DNA from: Bacteroidales bacterium | GTDB taxonomy: Bacteria > Bacteroidota > Bacteroidia > Bacteroidales > UBA932 | Length of the DNA: 33,503 bases | NCBI GenBank assembly: GCA_017476575.1 | Contig: JAFUZO010000035.1 | Span: 1 to 33,503 of the forward strand | Direction: 5' to 3' | Part shown: piece after piece, positions 7,260 through 15,215 of the stretch | Numbering within the stretch: the first letter of the stretch is position 1 | How the letters are laid out: the number at the start of each line of letters is the position of its first letter | Translations under genes and position numbers: made by a program | The notes under the pieces: generated by a model | What the model was told of the DNA's origin: nothing | What the model saw: only the letters and a program-made list of their open reading frames with translations | Databases searched by the model: none

Positions 7260-8582
7260 ATGAAGACGACGTTCCTCACGGAGGATTTCCTCCTGGAAAG
7301 CCCGCTGGCCAGGGAGGTCTACCATGGCCATGTGGAGGGCCTGCCGGTTGTGGACTACCATAACCACCTGGATGTGCGGACGCTCGGGCAGGCGGCCGCG
7401 GACATCGGCGTCCTCTGGGTCGCGTCCGACCCCTACAAGCATCGGGCGATGCGGATGGCCGGCGAACCCGAGCGGGTCGTCACCGGCGGCGCCTCCTCCC
7501 GGGAGAAGTTCGACGCCTGGGCCCGGACCCTTCCCAAGACCCTCGGCAACCCGCTCTTCCACTGGTCCTGCCTGGAGATGAAACAGGTGTTCGGCCTGGA
7601 CGAGGTGCCGGACCCGGCCTCAGCCGACCGCATCTGGGAGGCCTGCAACGCGGCGCTCCCAACCGGCGTGGCGGTGCTGGAACGGTTCCGCGTAAAGCAG
7701 CTGTCCACCTCGGACGACCTCCTGGACGACGTGTCCCTCCATGCCCGCGTCCCCCGTGTCCGGGTGACCCCGTCCCTGCGGGGCGACAGCATCCTGTCCC
7801 TGCGGAAGCCCTGGCTGGAACGGCTCGGCGCGGTCTCGGACCTGGAGGCCTTCCTGGAGGCGGTCCGCTCCCGGCTGGATGTGTTCGCGGCGGCTGGATG
7901 CCGGATCGCCGACCATGCGCTGGACGACGGCTGGACCTATGTGCCGACCTCCTTCGACGAGGCGGCACGGCTGTATGCGGCCGGAGAGGCGGACGCCCGC
8001 CTGCGCTCCTTCCTCCTGCACTGGCTGGGGACCGAGTACGCCCGGCGGGGATGGGTGCTCCTGCTGCACATCGGCGCCCTGCGCTCCACCTCGTCCCGGC
8101 TCCGCACCCTTTCCGGCCCAGCCGGCGGGTACGCGGCCCTCGGCTCTGGGTGCGACATCCGCTCGCTCTGCACCCTCCTCGACACCCTGGAGGCTTCCGG
8201 GCGGTTGCCCCGGTGCATCCTGTTCAACCTCAACCCCTCCGACAATGCGGCGCTCGCCACCCTGACCGGTTCGTTCGCCGCCGAGGACGGGGCCCCGAAA
8301 CTCCAGTTCGGCCCGGCCTGGTGGTACAACGACCATCTCGCCGGCATCGAGGCCAACCTGGAGACCCTGTCTGCCTATTCCCTGCTGCCGCTCTCGGTCG
8401 GGATGACCACCGATTCGCGGAGCGTGCTCAGTTTCTCCCGCCACGACTATTTCCGGCGGATTCTCTGCAACTTCCTCGCATCCAAGGCGGTGCGGGGACA
8501 ACTCCCGGCGGATGCCGACCTGCTCGGGCGGGTGGCGGCCGATATCGCCTGTCATAATGCTGAACATTGGATCGATGGATAA
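7260..8582 (+). CDS. uxaC: uronate (glucuronate) isomerase
   Basis: This 440-residue member of the amidohydrolase superfamily interconverts D-glucuronate and D-fructuronate, and D-galacturonate and D-tagaturonate. It begins KTTFLTEDFLLES and has the metal-binding YHNHLD motif with His34 and His36. The family-specific HWSCLEMKQVFG segment follows, and near the end WYNDHLAGIEANLE, then GMTTDSRSVLSFSRHDYFRRIL. It is slightly shorter than the E. coli enzyme (about 470). No tagaturonate/altronate genes (uxaA, uxaB) are in view, so the glucuronate branch is the likely use. The stop overlaps the next start by eight bases. Confidence 0.95.
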   Translation: MKTTFLTEDFLLESPLAREVYHGHVEGLPVVDYHNHLDVRTLGQAAADIGVLWVASDPYKHRAMRMAGEPERVVTGGASSREKFDAWARTLPKTLGNPLFHWSCLEMKQVFGLDEVPDPASADRIWEACNAALPTGVAVLERFRVKQLSTSDDLLDDVSLHARVPRVRVTPSLRGDSILSLRKPWLERLGAVSDLEAFLEAVRSRLDVFAAAGCRIADHALDDGWTYVPTSFDEAARLYAAGEADARLRSFLLHWLGTEYARRGWVLLLHIGALRSTSSRLRTLSGPAGGYAALGSGCDIRSLCTLLDTLEASGRLPRCILFNLNPSDNAALATLTGSFAAEDGAPKLQFGPAWWYNDHLAGIEANLETLSAYSLLPLSVGMTTDSRSVLSFSRHDYFRRILCNFLASKAVRGQLPADADLLGRVAADIACHNAEHWIDG

Positions 8583-9405
8583 GACTGTTGTCGTGACCGG
8601 TGCGGGCGGGACGCTCTGCTCGGTCGTCGCCGTGGATTTCGCCCGGCGCGGATACCGGGTCGCCCTCGTCGGGCGGACCCTTGAGAAACTGGAAAGGACG
8701 GCGGAGACCATCCGCTCCGAAGGGGGGCGCTGCTGCTGCCTGACGGCCGATGTCACCGACGAAGCGGCGGTGCAGGACGTCCGGGAGCGGGTCCATGCCG
8801 CCTTCGGCCCCTGTTCCATCCTCATCAACGGGGCGGGCGGCAACCAGAGCGACGCCGTGACGACGGTCAACGAGTTCGACCCCCGCGAGCAGGAGCCTTT
8901 GCATGAAGGGCTCCGCGGCTTCTTCGACCTGGACATGGCGAAGTTCCGTTCCGTCCTCGAAACCAATACGATGGGGACGGTCATCCCCTCGCGCGTCTTC
9001 GCCGGGGACATGGTCGGCCTGGGCGGCGGTTCCATCGTCAACTTCGCCTCGATGAACACCTACCGGCCGCTCTCCCGAGTCCCGGCCTACGCCATGGCCA
9101 AGGCGGGCGTGTCGAACTTCACCCAGTGGCTGGCGGCCTACCTGGCCCCGGCCGGCATCCGGGTCAACGCCGTGGCGCCCGGCTTCTTCGTCAACGAGCG
9201 GAGCCGCCGGCTCCTGACCCGTCCGGACGGGGGCCTGACCAGCCGCGGCGAGCATATCATCTACAACACGCCGATGCACCGCTTCGGCGAGGCCGCCGAA
9301 CTCGTCGGTTGCATCCGCTGGCTCACCGACGACGAGGCCGCCGGCTTCGTCACGGGGGTCACCGTCCCCGTCGACGGCGGCTTCCTGTCCAGTCCCGGCC
9401 TCTGA
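8575..9405 (+). CDS. SDR-family oxidoreductase, probable D-mannonate oxidoreductase (fructuronate reductase)
   Basis: This 276-residue classical short-chain dehydrogenase has the nucleotide-binding motif VTGAGGTLC at residues 6-14 and the NGAGGN motif. It also has the catalytic serine in NFASMN, then YAMAK with Tyr and Lys, and PVDGGF near the end. In Bacilli and Bacteroidetes, SDR proteins of this kind replace the E. coli long-chain UxuB and reduce fructuronate to mannonate with NAD(P)H. That is exactly the step missing between UxaC and UxuA in this operon. The start at 8575 is chosen because it begins directly before the Rossmann fold and gives an 8-base overlap (ATGGATAA) with uxaC. An ATG at 8557 is the alternative. 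Confidence 0.82.
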   Translation: MDKTVVVTGAGGTLCSVVAVDFARRGYRVALVGRTLEKLERTAETIRSEGGRCCCLTADVTDEAAVQDVRERVHAAFGPCSILINGAGGNQSDAVTTVNEFDPREQEPLHEGLRGFFDLDMAKFRSVLETNTMGTVIPSRVFAGDMVGLGGGSIVNFASMNTYRPLSRVPAYAMAKAGVSNFTQWLAAYLAPAGIRVNAVAPGFFVNERSRRLLTRPDGGLTSRGEHIIYNTPMHRFGEAAELVGCIRWLTDDEAAGFVTGVTVPVDGGFLSSPGL

Positions 9406-9549
9406 CCGTCTCCGGATGAGCGGAGGCATGTGCCCGCCGGCCGGAGAGTCGGGATTTGGTGGATTTGTGGAGGGGTTGATGGTCAGTCGGTTAGAAAGAG
9501 GGTGGATACCAACCTCTATCCGGGATTTTTTGCGTATATTTACAGAGAT
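9406..9549. other. gap between the uronate operon and the GH115 gene
   Basis: The 144 bases contain no convincing ORF. CTCCGG (9410-9415) and CCGGAG (9441-9446) could form a hairpin after the SDR stop. A weak -7 box, TATATTTA (9535-9542), lies seven bases before the GH115 ATG, with no clear -33 box. It is uncertain whether the GH115 gene is read from its own promoter or through from the operon. Confidence 0.4.
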
Positions 9550-11580
9550 ATGTCGGCAATGATGATTACCCTGTTGGCTGCGGCCTTTACGCTGGTCGGG
9601 ACGGACCGGACGGCGCGTCTCGTGGTGGACAGCGGGGCGGAGGAGGCCGTCGTCGTGGCGGCGGAGGACCTGCGCGCGGACATCCGCAGGGTGACCGGCC
9701 GCGAGGTCCCGCTGGTGCGCGCCGCCCGGCCCCGGAAGGGTGACGTGTTCATCTCCACGCGGGCGGACGGCCGGTGGGAGGCCTACGACGGGACCCTGTC
9801 GGGGGGCGTGCTCCGGCTGACGGGGAGCGATGCCCTCGGGACGGTCTTCGCCGTCTACGATTTCGCGGAACGCTACCTGGGCGTGGACCCGCTGTACTGG
9901 TGGAACGATGCGCCGGTCCCGTCGGCGGAGACCCTTTCCTGGGACCGGGTGGACCTCCACGCCGGGGAGCCCGCCTTCCGGTACCGGGGCTTCTTCGTCA
10001 ACGACGAGGACCTGCTGTGCGGCTGGAAGGAACCGGCCGGGCACCGCAGGACCGACTACAAGTACTACGACAACGTCATCGCACCGGACCTCATGGACCG
10101 CATCGTCGAGGCGGCCGTCCGCTGCCGGATGAACCTGGTCATCCCCGCGAGCCTGACCAACATCTTCAACCCGCCCGAGGCGGCGCTGCTGGATGTCTGC
10201 GCCCGGCGCGGCGTCTATGTCTCCCAGCATCATATCGAGCCCCTGGGCGTCTCCTCCTTCACCTTCCAGCGCTATTGGCAGGACAAGGACGGGTCGCACC
10301 CGCTCTTCTCCTATTTTTCGGACCCGGACGCGCTGGAGGAGGTCTGGCGGGCCTCGGCGGAGCGTTGGGCCCGGTATCCCCGGGTCATCTGGCAGGTCGG
10401 CCTGAAGGGGCGGGGCGACCGGGCCATCTGGCATCTGGACCCCGGCATCCCGGACAGCGACAGCCTCCGGGCCGACGTGATCTCCCGGGCGATGGAGACG
10501 CAGGTGCGCATCCTGGACGAGGTCGGCGTGCCCCGCGCGGGGCGGGTGATGACCAGCACGCTCTGGGCCGATGCCGCCGTCTTCAACGCCACGGGCTATC
10601 TGCGTTTCCCTGCGGGGACGACGGTGGTCTTCTCGGACAACAGCCCCGGCTGGCAATGGACGGAGGATTTCTGGACGACACCGCGGCGGCCCGGCGGCCG
10701 GTACGGGGTCTATTACCATCCCGCCTTGATGACTTCGGGGCCCCACCTGGCCTCGCTGGTCCCGCCCGGGCGGACGTTCCGCCTCCTGCGCGAGGCCCGG
10801 CAGATGCACGCGGACGACTATGTCGTCTTCAATGTGGCCAACCTCCGGGAGGTGTGCTGCAACTTGGATGCATGCAGCCGGATGGCTTGGGACATCGACA
10901 CGTTCGACCCCTCCCGTTGGTGGCAGGACTATGTCGCGCGGCATTTCTCCCGGGAGCAGGAGGACTGGGCGGCGGCCTACGGCCTGCATTATGCGGCGCC
11001 GCAGGTGCATCCGGAGAGCGGGATGCCGCTCCTTTTCGACGGGCAGATGATCCGGCGGGCCGGGCTGCTGCTCGACCGCCTGGAGGGGCTGCTCCGGTCG
11101 GGCGGCCTTCCGGAGGGAACGGCCCCGGGACCGGACGATGCCTGGACCCGCTCGCTCTCCTCGGTCAACGGGCTGGAGACCCTGTCGCGGGAAGAGACCG
11201 TGGCGGCGCTGCGGGCCCAGCAGGCGGCGTTCTTCCGGTCGATGGCCGCGGCGCAGGACCTGTATGCCCGGCTGTCCGGGCCGGAGCGCCCTTTCGCGTT
11301 CACGACCCTGGTGTATCCCACGTCGCTGATGGCGTACCTCAGCGGCTGGATGCTGGAACTCGTGGAGGCGGAGGGCTGCCTGGTGGAAGGGGACCGCGCC
11401 GGGGCGGCGGCACACATCGCAGCGGCCGCGTCACTGGCCGGGGAGGTCCGGCCCCTGGCTGCCGCCTACTGCTCCGGCCGCTGGGAGGGATGGTACGACG
11501 ATTGCTGCAAACTCGACCTCTACGGGGTGCTGGACGCCACCGGCTCCTTGCTCGAAGGGGTGCAGGCCTCGGCCTTGTAG
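9550..11580 (+). CDS. GH115-type xylan alpha-glucuronidase, exported
   Basis: This protein of about 676 residues resembles family GH115, which removes glucuronate or 4-O-methylglucuronate from xylan side chains. A short signal peptide (MMITLLAAAFTLVG) is followed by a GH67/GH115-like N-terminal domain (VVDSGAEEAVVVAAEDLRA). The catalytic barrel then shows YRGFFVNDEDLL, HHIEPLGV, WQVGLKGRGDRAIW, a variant of the family WAD/FNATG motif (LWADAAVFNATG) and SDNSPGWQW. At about 676 residues it is shorter than many GH115 enzymes and seems to lack the extra C-terminal domain. Its product would feed the operon just upstream. An ATG 40 codons earlier gives no signal peptide and was rejected. The 3' end overlaps the convergent HMA gene by 61 bases. 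Confidence 0.85.
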   Translation: MSAMMITLLAAAFTLVGTDRTARLVVDSGAEEAVVVAAEDLRADIRRVTGREVPLVRAARPRKGDVFISTRADGRWEAYDGTLSGGVLRLTGSDALGTVFAVYDFAERYLGVDPLYWWNDAPVPSAETLSWDRVDLHAGEPAFRYRGFFVNDEDLLCGWKEPAGHRRTDYKYYDNVIAPDLMDRIVEAAVRCRMNLVIPASLTNIFNPPEAALLDVCARRGVYVSQHHIEPLGVSSFTFQRYWQDKDGSHPLFSYFSDPDALEEVWRASAERWARYPRVIWQVGLKGRGDRAIWHLDPGIPDSDSLRADVISRAMETQVRILDEVGVPRAGRVMTSTLWADAAVFNATGYLRFPAGTTVVFSDNSPGWQWTEDFWTTPRRPGGRYGVYYHPALMTSGPHLASLVPPGRTFRLLREARQMHADDYVVFNVANLREVCCNLDACSRMAWDIDTFDPSRWWQDYVARHFSREQEDWAAAYGLHYAAPQVHPESGMPLLFDGQMIRRAGLLLDRLEGLLRSGGLPEGTAPGPDDAWTRSLSSVNGLETLSREETVAALRAQQAAFFRSMAAAQDLYARLSGPERPFAFTTLVYPTSLMAYLSGWMLELVEAEGCLVEGDRAGAAAHIAAAASLAGEVRPLAAAYCSGRWEGWYDDCCKLDLYGVLDATGSLLEGVQASAL

Positions 11581-11852
11581 CCGAGCCGGCCTATCAGGGC
11601 GGCGAGGGTCTTCTCGTCGGTCTTGGCGGGGTCGTAGGTGATGGTGATGCGCTGCTGCTCCAGGGAGATGGCGAGGTCCTTGACGCCCTTGGCGAAGGAC
11701 AGGTTCTCGGTCAGTTTCTCGACGCAGTTGTGGCAGTGCATGTCGGTGGCGAAGACGACGGTGCGGAGGTCTTTCTTGCGGGGGGCTGCCTGCGAGGCTG
11801 GCAGGGCCAGGAAGAGGGCGGTGAGCAGAAGGAGGGGAAACAGGCGTTTCAT
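11520..11852 (-). CDS. periplasmic heavy-metal-associated (HMA) domain protein
   Basis: This 110-residue protein has an N-terminal signal peptide (MKRLFPLLLLTALFLALPASQA) and one HMA/MerP-like domain. The metal-binding motif MHCHNC supplies Cys40 and Cys43, and the ferredoxin-like fold covers about residues 30-98. It would bind a soft metal ion such as copper or mercury outside the inner membrane. The start at 11852 gives an exact ATGA overlap with the stop of the upstream TonB receptor and a clean signal peptide. An ATG five codons earlier lies inside the receptor gene and was not chosen. Pairing with the receptor suggests the two handle the same metal or metallophore. The metal is not determined. 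Confidence 0.88.
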   Translation of the reverse strand: MKRLFPLLLLTALFLALPASQAAPRKKDLRTVVFATDMHCHNCVEKLTENLSFAKGVKDLAISLEQQRITITYDPAKTDEKTLAALIGRLGYKAEACTPSSKEPVASSTP

Positions 11853-13891
11853 CTTGTCATTTTCCAAAGGGTTACACGGATGCCGATGTCGGCGCGGAGG
11901 CCCATGAGCGGGCCCCAGACGGCGCTCCCGTCGAAGGAGGCGGCGTCGGGGTCGATGCTGCCGTCCGGTCGCAGGGCGCCGAGGATGACGTCCCGCTGGC
12001 GGAAGCCGGTCAGGTTCTCCCCGCCGATGTAGAGGTCGAAGCCCCGGAAGCGCCGGGTGACCTGGGCGTACAGGAGGGGATAGGCGGGGGTGCGCCCGTC
12101 CGGGTACAGGAGGCGGCCGTCGGCGTCCCGGCGGTCCGTCATGCCGTCATAGACCCGGGCCGAGCCGTTCCAGGAGGCCGTGAAGTCGAAGATCCACCGG
12201 CTGAGCGGGGCCTTGTACTGGAGGTTGAGGACGGCCTTGAAGGGGGCGAGGAGCGGGGTCTCGGACCAGCCGCGGCGGCGCAGGTCCTGCCGGGCGTCCG
12301 TATAGCGGGCGGTCAGGTCCACCGTGAGGCGGGGGAGCGGTTCGGCATGGAGGTCGGCCTGCCAGGTGTCCGACCGGGAGCGGCCTCCGTAGAAGGAGAT
12401 GCCGTCGGGGATGTCCTCGTAATCGACGATGAGTTGGTTCCCGAAGCGGGTCGCGAAGGCATCGAGGCTCACGTAGGCCTTCCAGAAGGGCAGGTAGCCG
12501 GTCACGTTGCCGCCGAAGGTCCAGGAGGATTCGAGCGGATGGGCGAGGATGTCGCCGTCGAAGGCCTTGCCGGTGGACAGGACGCCGATATGGTCCGGCA
12601 GCGGCAGGGCATGGCGGAGGCCCCGTCCGCCGTTCGCCCGGATGACGAGCCAGTCCGTCGGCTGGTATTTCAGGGTTATGCGGGGGGAGAGCCGGAAGCC
12701 GTCGTAGCGGTAGGCCTCGCCCCGGAGGCCGGCGATGGCGGTGAAGGCGTCTCCGGCGTGGAAGGTGTATTCGCCGTAGGCTCCGCCGTGGACGAGCGTG
12801 GACACGGTCCGCGGCCGGGTGTTGTCGATGCCGGTCGGCAGGAGGCGGTCGAGCGTCTCTTCCAGACGGTCGGCCGTGGCACCGAGGCCGAGGGTGAAGT
12901 CGTGGTGGTCATCGACCCGGTTGCGGTACAGCAGGTTGAGGTAGCCGGTCTGCTGCCTTCCGGTGTATTCGGTCCCGCCGAACCAGGCTTCTATGTGGTC
13001 GAGGGTGTAGTCCGCGACGAGGGCGAGGCTCTCGGACTGGTCGTCCCGGAGCGGTCGGCCGACTTTGAGGTAGCCGTCCACGAGGCGGTTGTGGATATCG
13101 GTGCCCCAGGGCGTCCCGGGTGCATAGCGGCCCTTCCGGTAGCCTTCCTGTCCGCCCTGCCGGGTGTCGCTGACGGCCTGGAAGCCCCAGCGGACCTGGA
13201 GTTCCGGCGTGTAGAAGAACCAGCGGTTGCCGACGTTGAACTGGAGTGCGCGCGGGTCGTCGACGAAGCCGTCGCCGTTCATGTCGTGGGTGCGGAAGTT
13301 GCCGTCCACATGGCCCAGGAGGATGGTGGACAGCGACGGGGAGACCTGGAGGGCAGAGGCGATGTTGAAATCGGCCTTCGTATCGGTCATGACGGAGGCC
13401 TGGAGGAAGAGCGGCTTCTCGTCGGTCGGCTTGCGGTGTTCGAGGTTGATCTGGCCGGTCATGGACTCGACCCCGCCGATGACGGACGGGGCGCCCTTGG
13501 CGATCTGGATGCTCTCCAGCCAGGGGCCGGGCACATAGGAGAGGCCGAAGGGGGCGGCGAGGCCGCGGAGGACGGGACGGCTCTCGTCGAGCATCTGCGT
13601 GTAGATGCCCGAGAGCCCGAGGAGGCGGATCTGCCGGGCGCCCGTCACGGCATCGGAATAGCCGACCGTCACGCTGGCGGAGTTCTCGAAACTCTCGGCC
13701 AGGTTGCAGCACGCCATCTTCATGAGGCCGGCGGAGGAGATGACCTCAGTCCGGAGCTCCTTCCCTCGGGAGAGGTGGTTCCCCTCCCGTTCCGCCGTCA
13801 GGACGGCCGTTTTCACCGTGTCGGCCTGTTGGGCCGGAGCGAGGGTGGAAATCAGCATGCAGGCAAATCCTATCTGTAAGTTCCGCATCAT
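11849..13891 (-). CDS. TonB-dependent outer-membrane receptor linked to an HMA protein
   Basis: This 680-residue outer-membrane transporter has a signal peptide (MMRNLQIGFACMLISTLAPAQ), a plug domain and a 22-strand-type beta barrel. The plug spans about residues 35-160 and includes the unusual MKMACCNLAESFENSASV stretch and GGVESMTGQI. Typical barrel features are repeated aromatic-ended strands and an IGGENLTGF segment near the C-terminus. No CarboxypepD_reg N-terminal domain and no SusD partner are present, so glycan uptake is unlikely. The Met/Cys-rich plug segment and the coupled HMA gene point to metal or metallophore import. The start at 13891 follows a consensus -7 box. The longer ORF start at 14026 would add 45 residues with no signal-like features. 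Confidence 0.87.
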   Translation of the reverse strand: MMRNLQIGFACMLISTLAPAQQADTVKTAVLTAEREGNHLSRGKELRTEVISSAGLMKMACCNLAESFENSASVTVGYSDAVTGARQIRLLGLSGIYTQMLDESRPVLRGLAAPFGLSYVPGPWLESIQIAKGAPSVIGGVESMTGQINLEHRKPTDEKPLFLQASVMTDTKADFNIASALQVSPSLSTILLGHVDGNFRTHDMNGDGFVDDPRALQFNVGNRWFFYTPELQVRWGFQAVSDTRQGGQEGYRKGRYAPGTPWGTDIHNRLVDGYLKVGRPLRDDQSESLALVADYTLDHIEAWFGGTEYTGRQQTGYLNLLYRNRVDDHHDFTLGLGATADRLEETLDRLLPTGIDNTRPRTVSTLVHGGAYGEYTFHAGDAFTAIAGLRGEAYRYDGFRLSPRITLKYQPTDWLVIRANGGRGLRHALPLPDHIGVLSTGKAFDGDILAHPLESSWTFGGNVTGYLPFWKAYVSLDAFATRFGNQLIVDYEDIPDGISFYGGRSRSDTWQADLHAEPLPRLTVDLTARYTDARQDLRRRGWSETPLLAPFKAVLNLQYKAPLSRWIFDFTASWNGSARVYDGMTDRRDADGRLLYPDGRTPAYPLLYAQVTRRFRGFDLYIGGENLTGFRQRDVILGALRPDGSIDPDAASFDGSAVWGPLMGLRADIGIRVTLWKMTR

Positions 13892-13899
13892 ATCGGATG

Positions 13900-13907
13900 C
13901 AAATTTA
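13900..13907 (-). promoter_or_regulatory. -7 box of the TonB receptor gene
   Basis: TAAATTTG on the minus strand is an exact -7 consensus, eight bases before the ATG at 13891. The predicted leader is about five bases. No convincing -33 TTTG is found at the expected distance. Confidence 0.5.
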
Positions 13908-13982
13908 CAGATTTTGAAGAAGAATCGTTCCTGTCGGGACAAGAAAAAAGCCCTTTTTGTTCCCGGACGGAGCAGACTCCGG

Positions 13983-14027
13983 CATGAGGCTGTATTCCTT
14001 GGAAAAGTCTTAGAATACAGCCTCATG
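13983..14027. terminator. perfect 15-bp inverted repeat after the DUF362 gene
   Basis: CATGAGGCTGTATTC (13983-13997) and GAATACAGCCTCATG (14013-14027) are perfect complements around a 15-base loop. The element begins 16 bases after the stop of the minus-strand DUF362 gene and ends 75 bases before the TonB -7 box. There is no T-tract after the stem on the minus strand; six T lie before it. It may end DUF362 transcripts or regulate the receptor. Confidence 0.5.
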
Positions 14028-14043
14028 AAAAAAGAATCAAGGG

Positions 14044-15072
14044 TCAGTCGAGGGTGACGACCTTATAAGTGAGGGTGCCGAGACCCGTTTCCTCGCCGCG
14101 GTAGACGATGCGGATGCCATGGCGGGCATTGATGCGGTCCAGGAGGGCCTGGGTGTCGTCCTCTTCAGTCTGCGGGAGGTTGAACACCTGGTCGAGGCAG
14201 AACTTGTCGAGGGCGACGGGGTCAAGGGAGGCGGCGATGCCGATGTCCCGGATAGTCGGGTCATGCGGGTTGCCGTCGCAGTCGCAGTCGATGGAGATAT
14301 TGTTCATCACATCGATATAGAGGATGTTCTTTCCCTCGTTGAAATAGTTGTGGACGGCCTGGGCGGCGGCGGACATGGATTCGATGAAGGGGGTGTTCTT
14401 CTCCGGGGCGGTGTCCCAGCCTTCCGGTAGGTTGGACCACATCTGGGTGTAGTCCTCCACCTTGCCGGCCGTGTGGATGTAGGCCTTGCCGTTGCGGGAG
14501 GCGACCCCGATGGAAGCGTTCTTGAGGACGCCTCCGAAGCCGCCCATGGCATGTCCCTTGAAGTGGGCGAGGTTGATCATGAAGTCGTAGTCCTGGAGGT
14601 GGGAGCCGACAATGTCGTACTGGATCCACTTGGTGTCCTGGACCGGAATCTTGATCTCGCCTTCCTCGTCCATGATGTCCACGGTGGCGATGGCGTTGAA
14701 GCCATGCTCTTCGATGACCTTGCGGTGCTCCTCGGTCTTCATGCGCTGGCCGGCGTAGGCCGTGTTGCATTCGACGATGGTCCCGTCCACCTTCCGGACG
14801 AGGTCGCCGATCAGGTCGGGTTTGAGGTAGTTATGGCCGCCCGCCTCTCCGGTGGATATCTTGACGGCGACCTTCCCCGTGGCCTCTCGTCCGAGGACCT
14901 CATAGATCCGGACGAGGCTTTCCGGGGTGATGGTACGGGTGAAATAGACGACAGCGGTGTCGGCATCGGCAGTCTCGACCCGGGCAGCGGACTTTCCCGC
15001 ATTCTTGCAGGAAACGGCGGCAAGCACGATCAGGGTTGCCGCAAAGATGGGGGTGACAGCGTGTGTTTTCAT
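14044..15072 (-). CDS. DUF362-domain lipoprotein
   Basis: This 342-residue protein starts with a lipoprotein signal (MKTHAVTPIF, then a hydrophobic stretch ending LAAVSC, lipid Cys22), so it is anchored to a membrane outside the cytoplasm. The rest is a DUF362 domain: VAVKISTGEAGGHNYLKPDLIGDLV, then INLAHFKGHAMGGFGGVLKNASIG. Near the end it has a DCDCDGNPHDP segment and a region matching the family pattern around DPVALDKFCLDQV. DUF362 proteins are sometimes fused to ferredoxin domains, but here there is none. The function is unknown. The start at 15072 is set by the lipobox and by a consensus -7 box five bases upstream. The longer ORF start at 15192 was rejected. Confidence 0.85.
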   Translation of the reverse strand: MKTHAVTPIFAATLIVLAAVSCKNAGKSAARVETADADTAVVYFTRTITPESLVRIYEVLGREATGKVAVKISTGEAGGHNYLKPDLIGDLVRKVDGTIVECNTAYAGQRMKTEEHRKVIEEHGFNAIATVDIMDEEGEIKIPVQDTKWIQYDIVGSHLQDYDFMINLAHFKGHAMGGFGGVLKNASIGVASRNGKAYIHTAGKVEDYTQMWSNLPEGWDTAPEKNTPFIESMSAAAQAVHNYFNEGKNILYIDVMNNISIDCDCDGNPHDPTIRDIGIAASLDPVALDKFCLDQVFNLPQTEEDDTQALLDRINARHGIRIVYRGEETGLGTLTYKVVTLD

Positions 15073-15077
15073 AAATA

Positions 15078-15085
15078 CAAAGATA
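15078..15085 (-). promoter_or_regulatory. -7 box of the DUF362 gene (leaderless)
   Basis: TATCTTTG on the minus strand, an exact consensus, is only five bases before the ATG at 15072. The predicted transcript starts about two bases before the start codon. No -33 TTTG is seen at the right spacing. Confidence 0.6.
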
Positions 15086-15097
15086 AGGTTTTTTTTG

Positions 15098-15105
15098 TAT
15101 CTTTG
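15098..15105 (+). promoter_or_regulatory. -7 box of the MFS transporter gene
   Basis: TATCTTTG on the plus strand mirrors the DUF362 box, 12 bases away, so the two genes diverge from back-to-back promoters. The predicted transcript starts near 15109. This leaves a leader of about 107 bases to the chosen ATG at 15216, including the palindrome AGCGGCCGCT (15122-15131). Confidence 0.55.
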
Positions 15106-15215
15106 CGCCCGCGAAACCGTAAGCGGCCGCTGATTCGTGAGGATGGCTGGTGTCTGAAGATTTCTGTAGCCTGGCAGAGCTGGAAACTCCATTTGAAAAC
15201 CTGAATGTGAAGAAA

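Noticed and set aside
9430..9549. Upstream start for the GH115 gene at 9430
   Set aside because: The extra 40 residues are not signal-like and hide the signal peptide that begins at 9550.
8428..11415. 995-codon minus-strand frame opposite the SDR and GH115 genes
   Set aside because: No domain is recognisable, and it spans two genes and an intergenic gap on the other strand. It is a codon-bias artefact.
12347..13879. 510-codon plus-strand frame opposite the TonB receptor
   Set aside because: It is a Val/Gly/Asp/Glu-rich shadow of a receptor with clear plug and barrel features.
13892..14026. Upstream start for the TonB receptor at 14026
   Set aside because: The start codon lies inside the 15-bp inverted repeat and upstream of the -7 box. 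The signal peptide begins at 13891.
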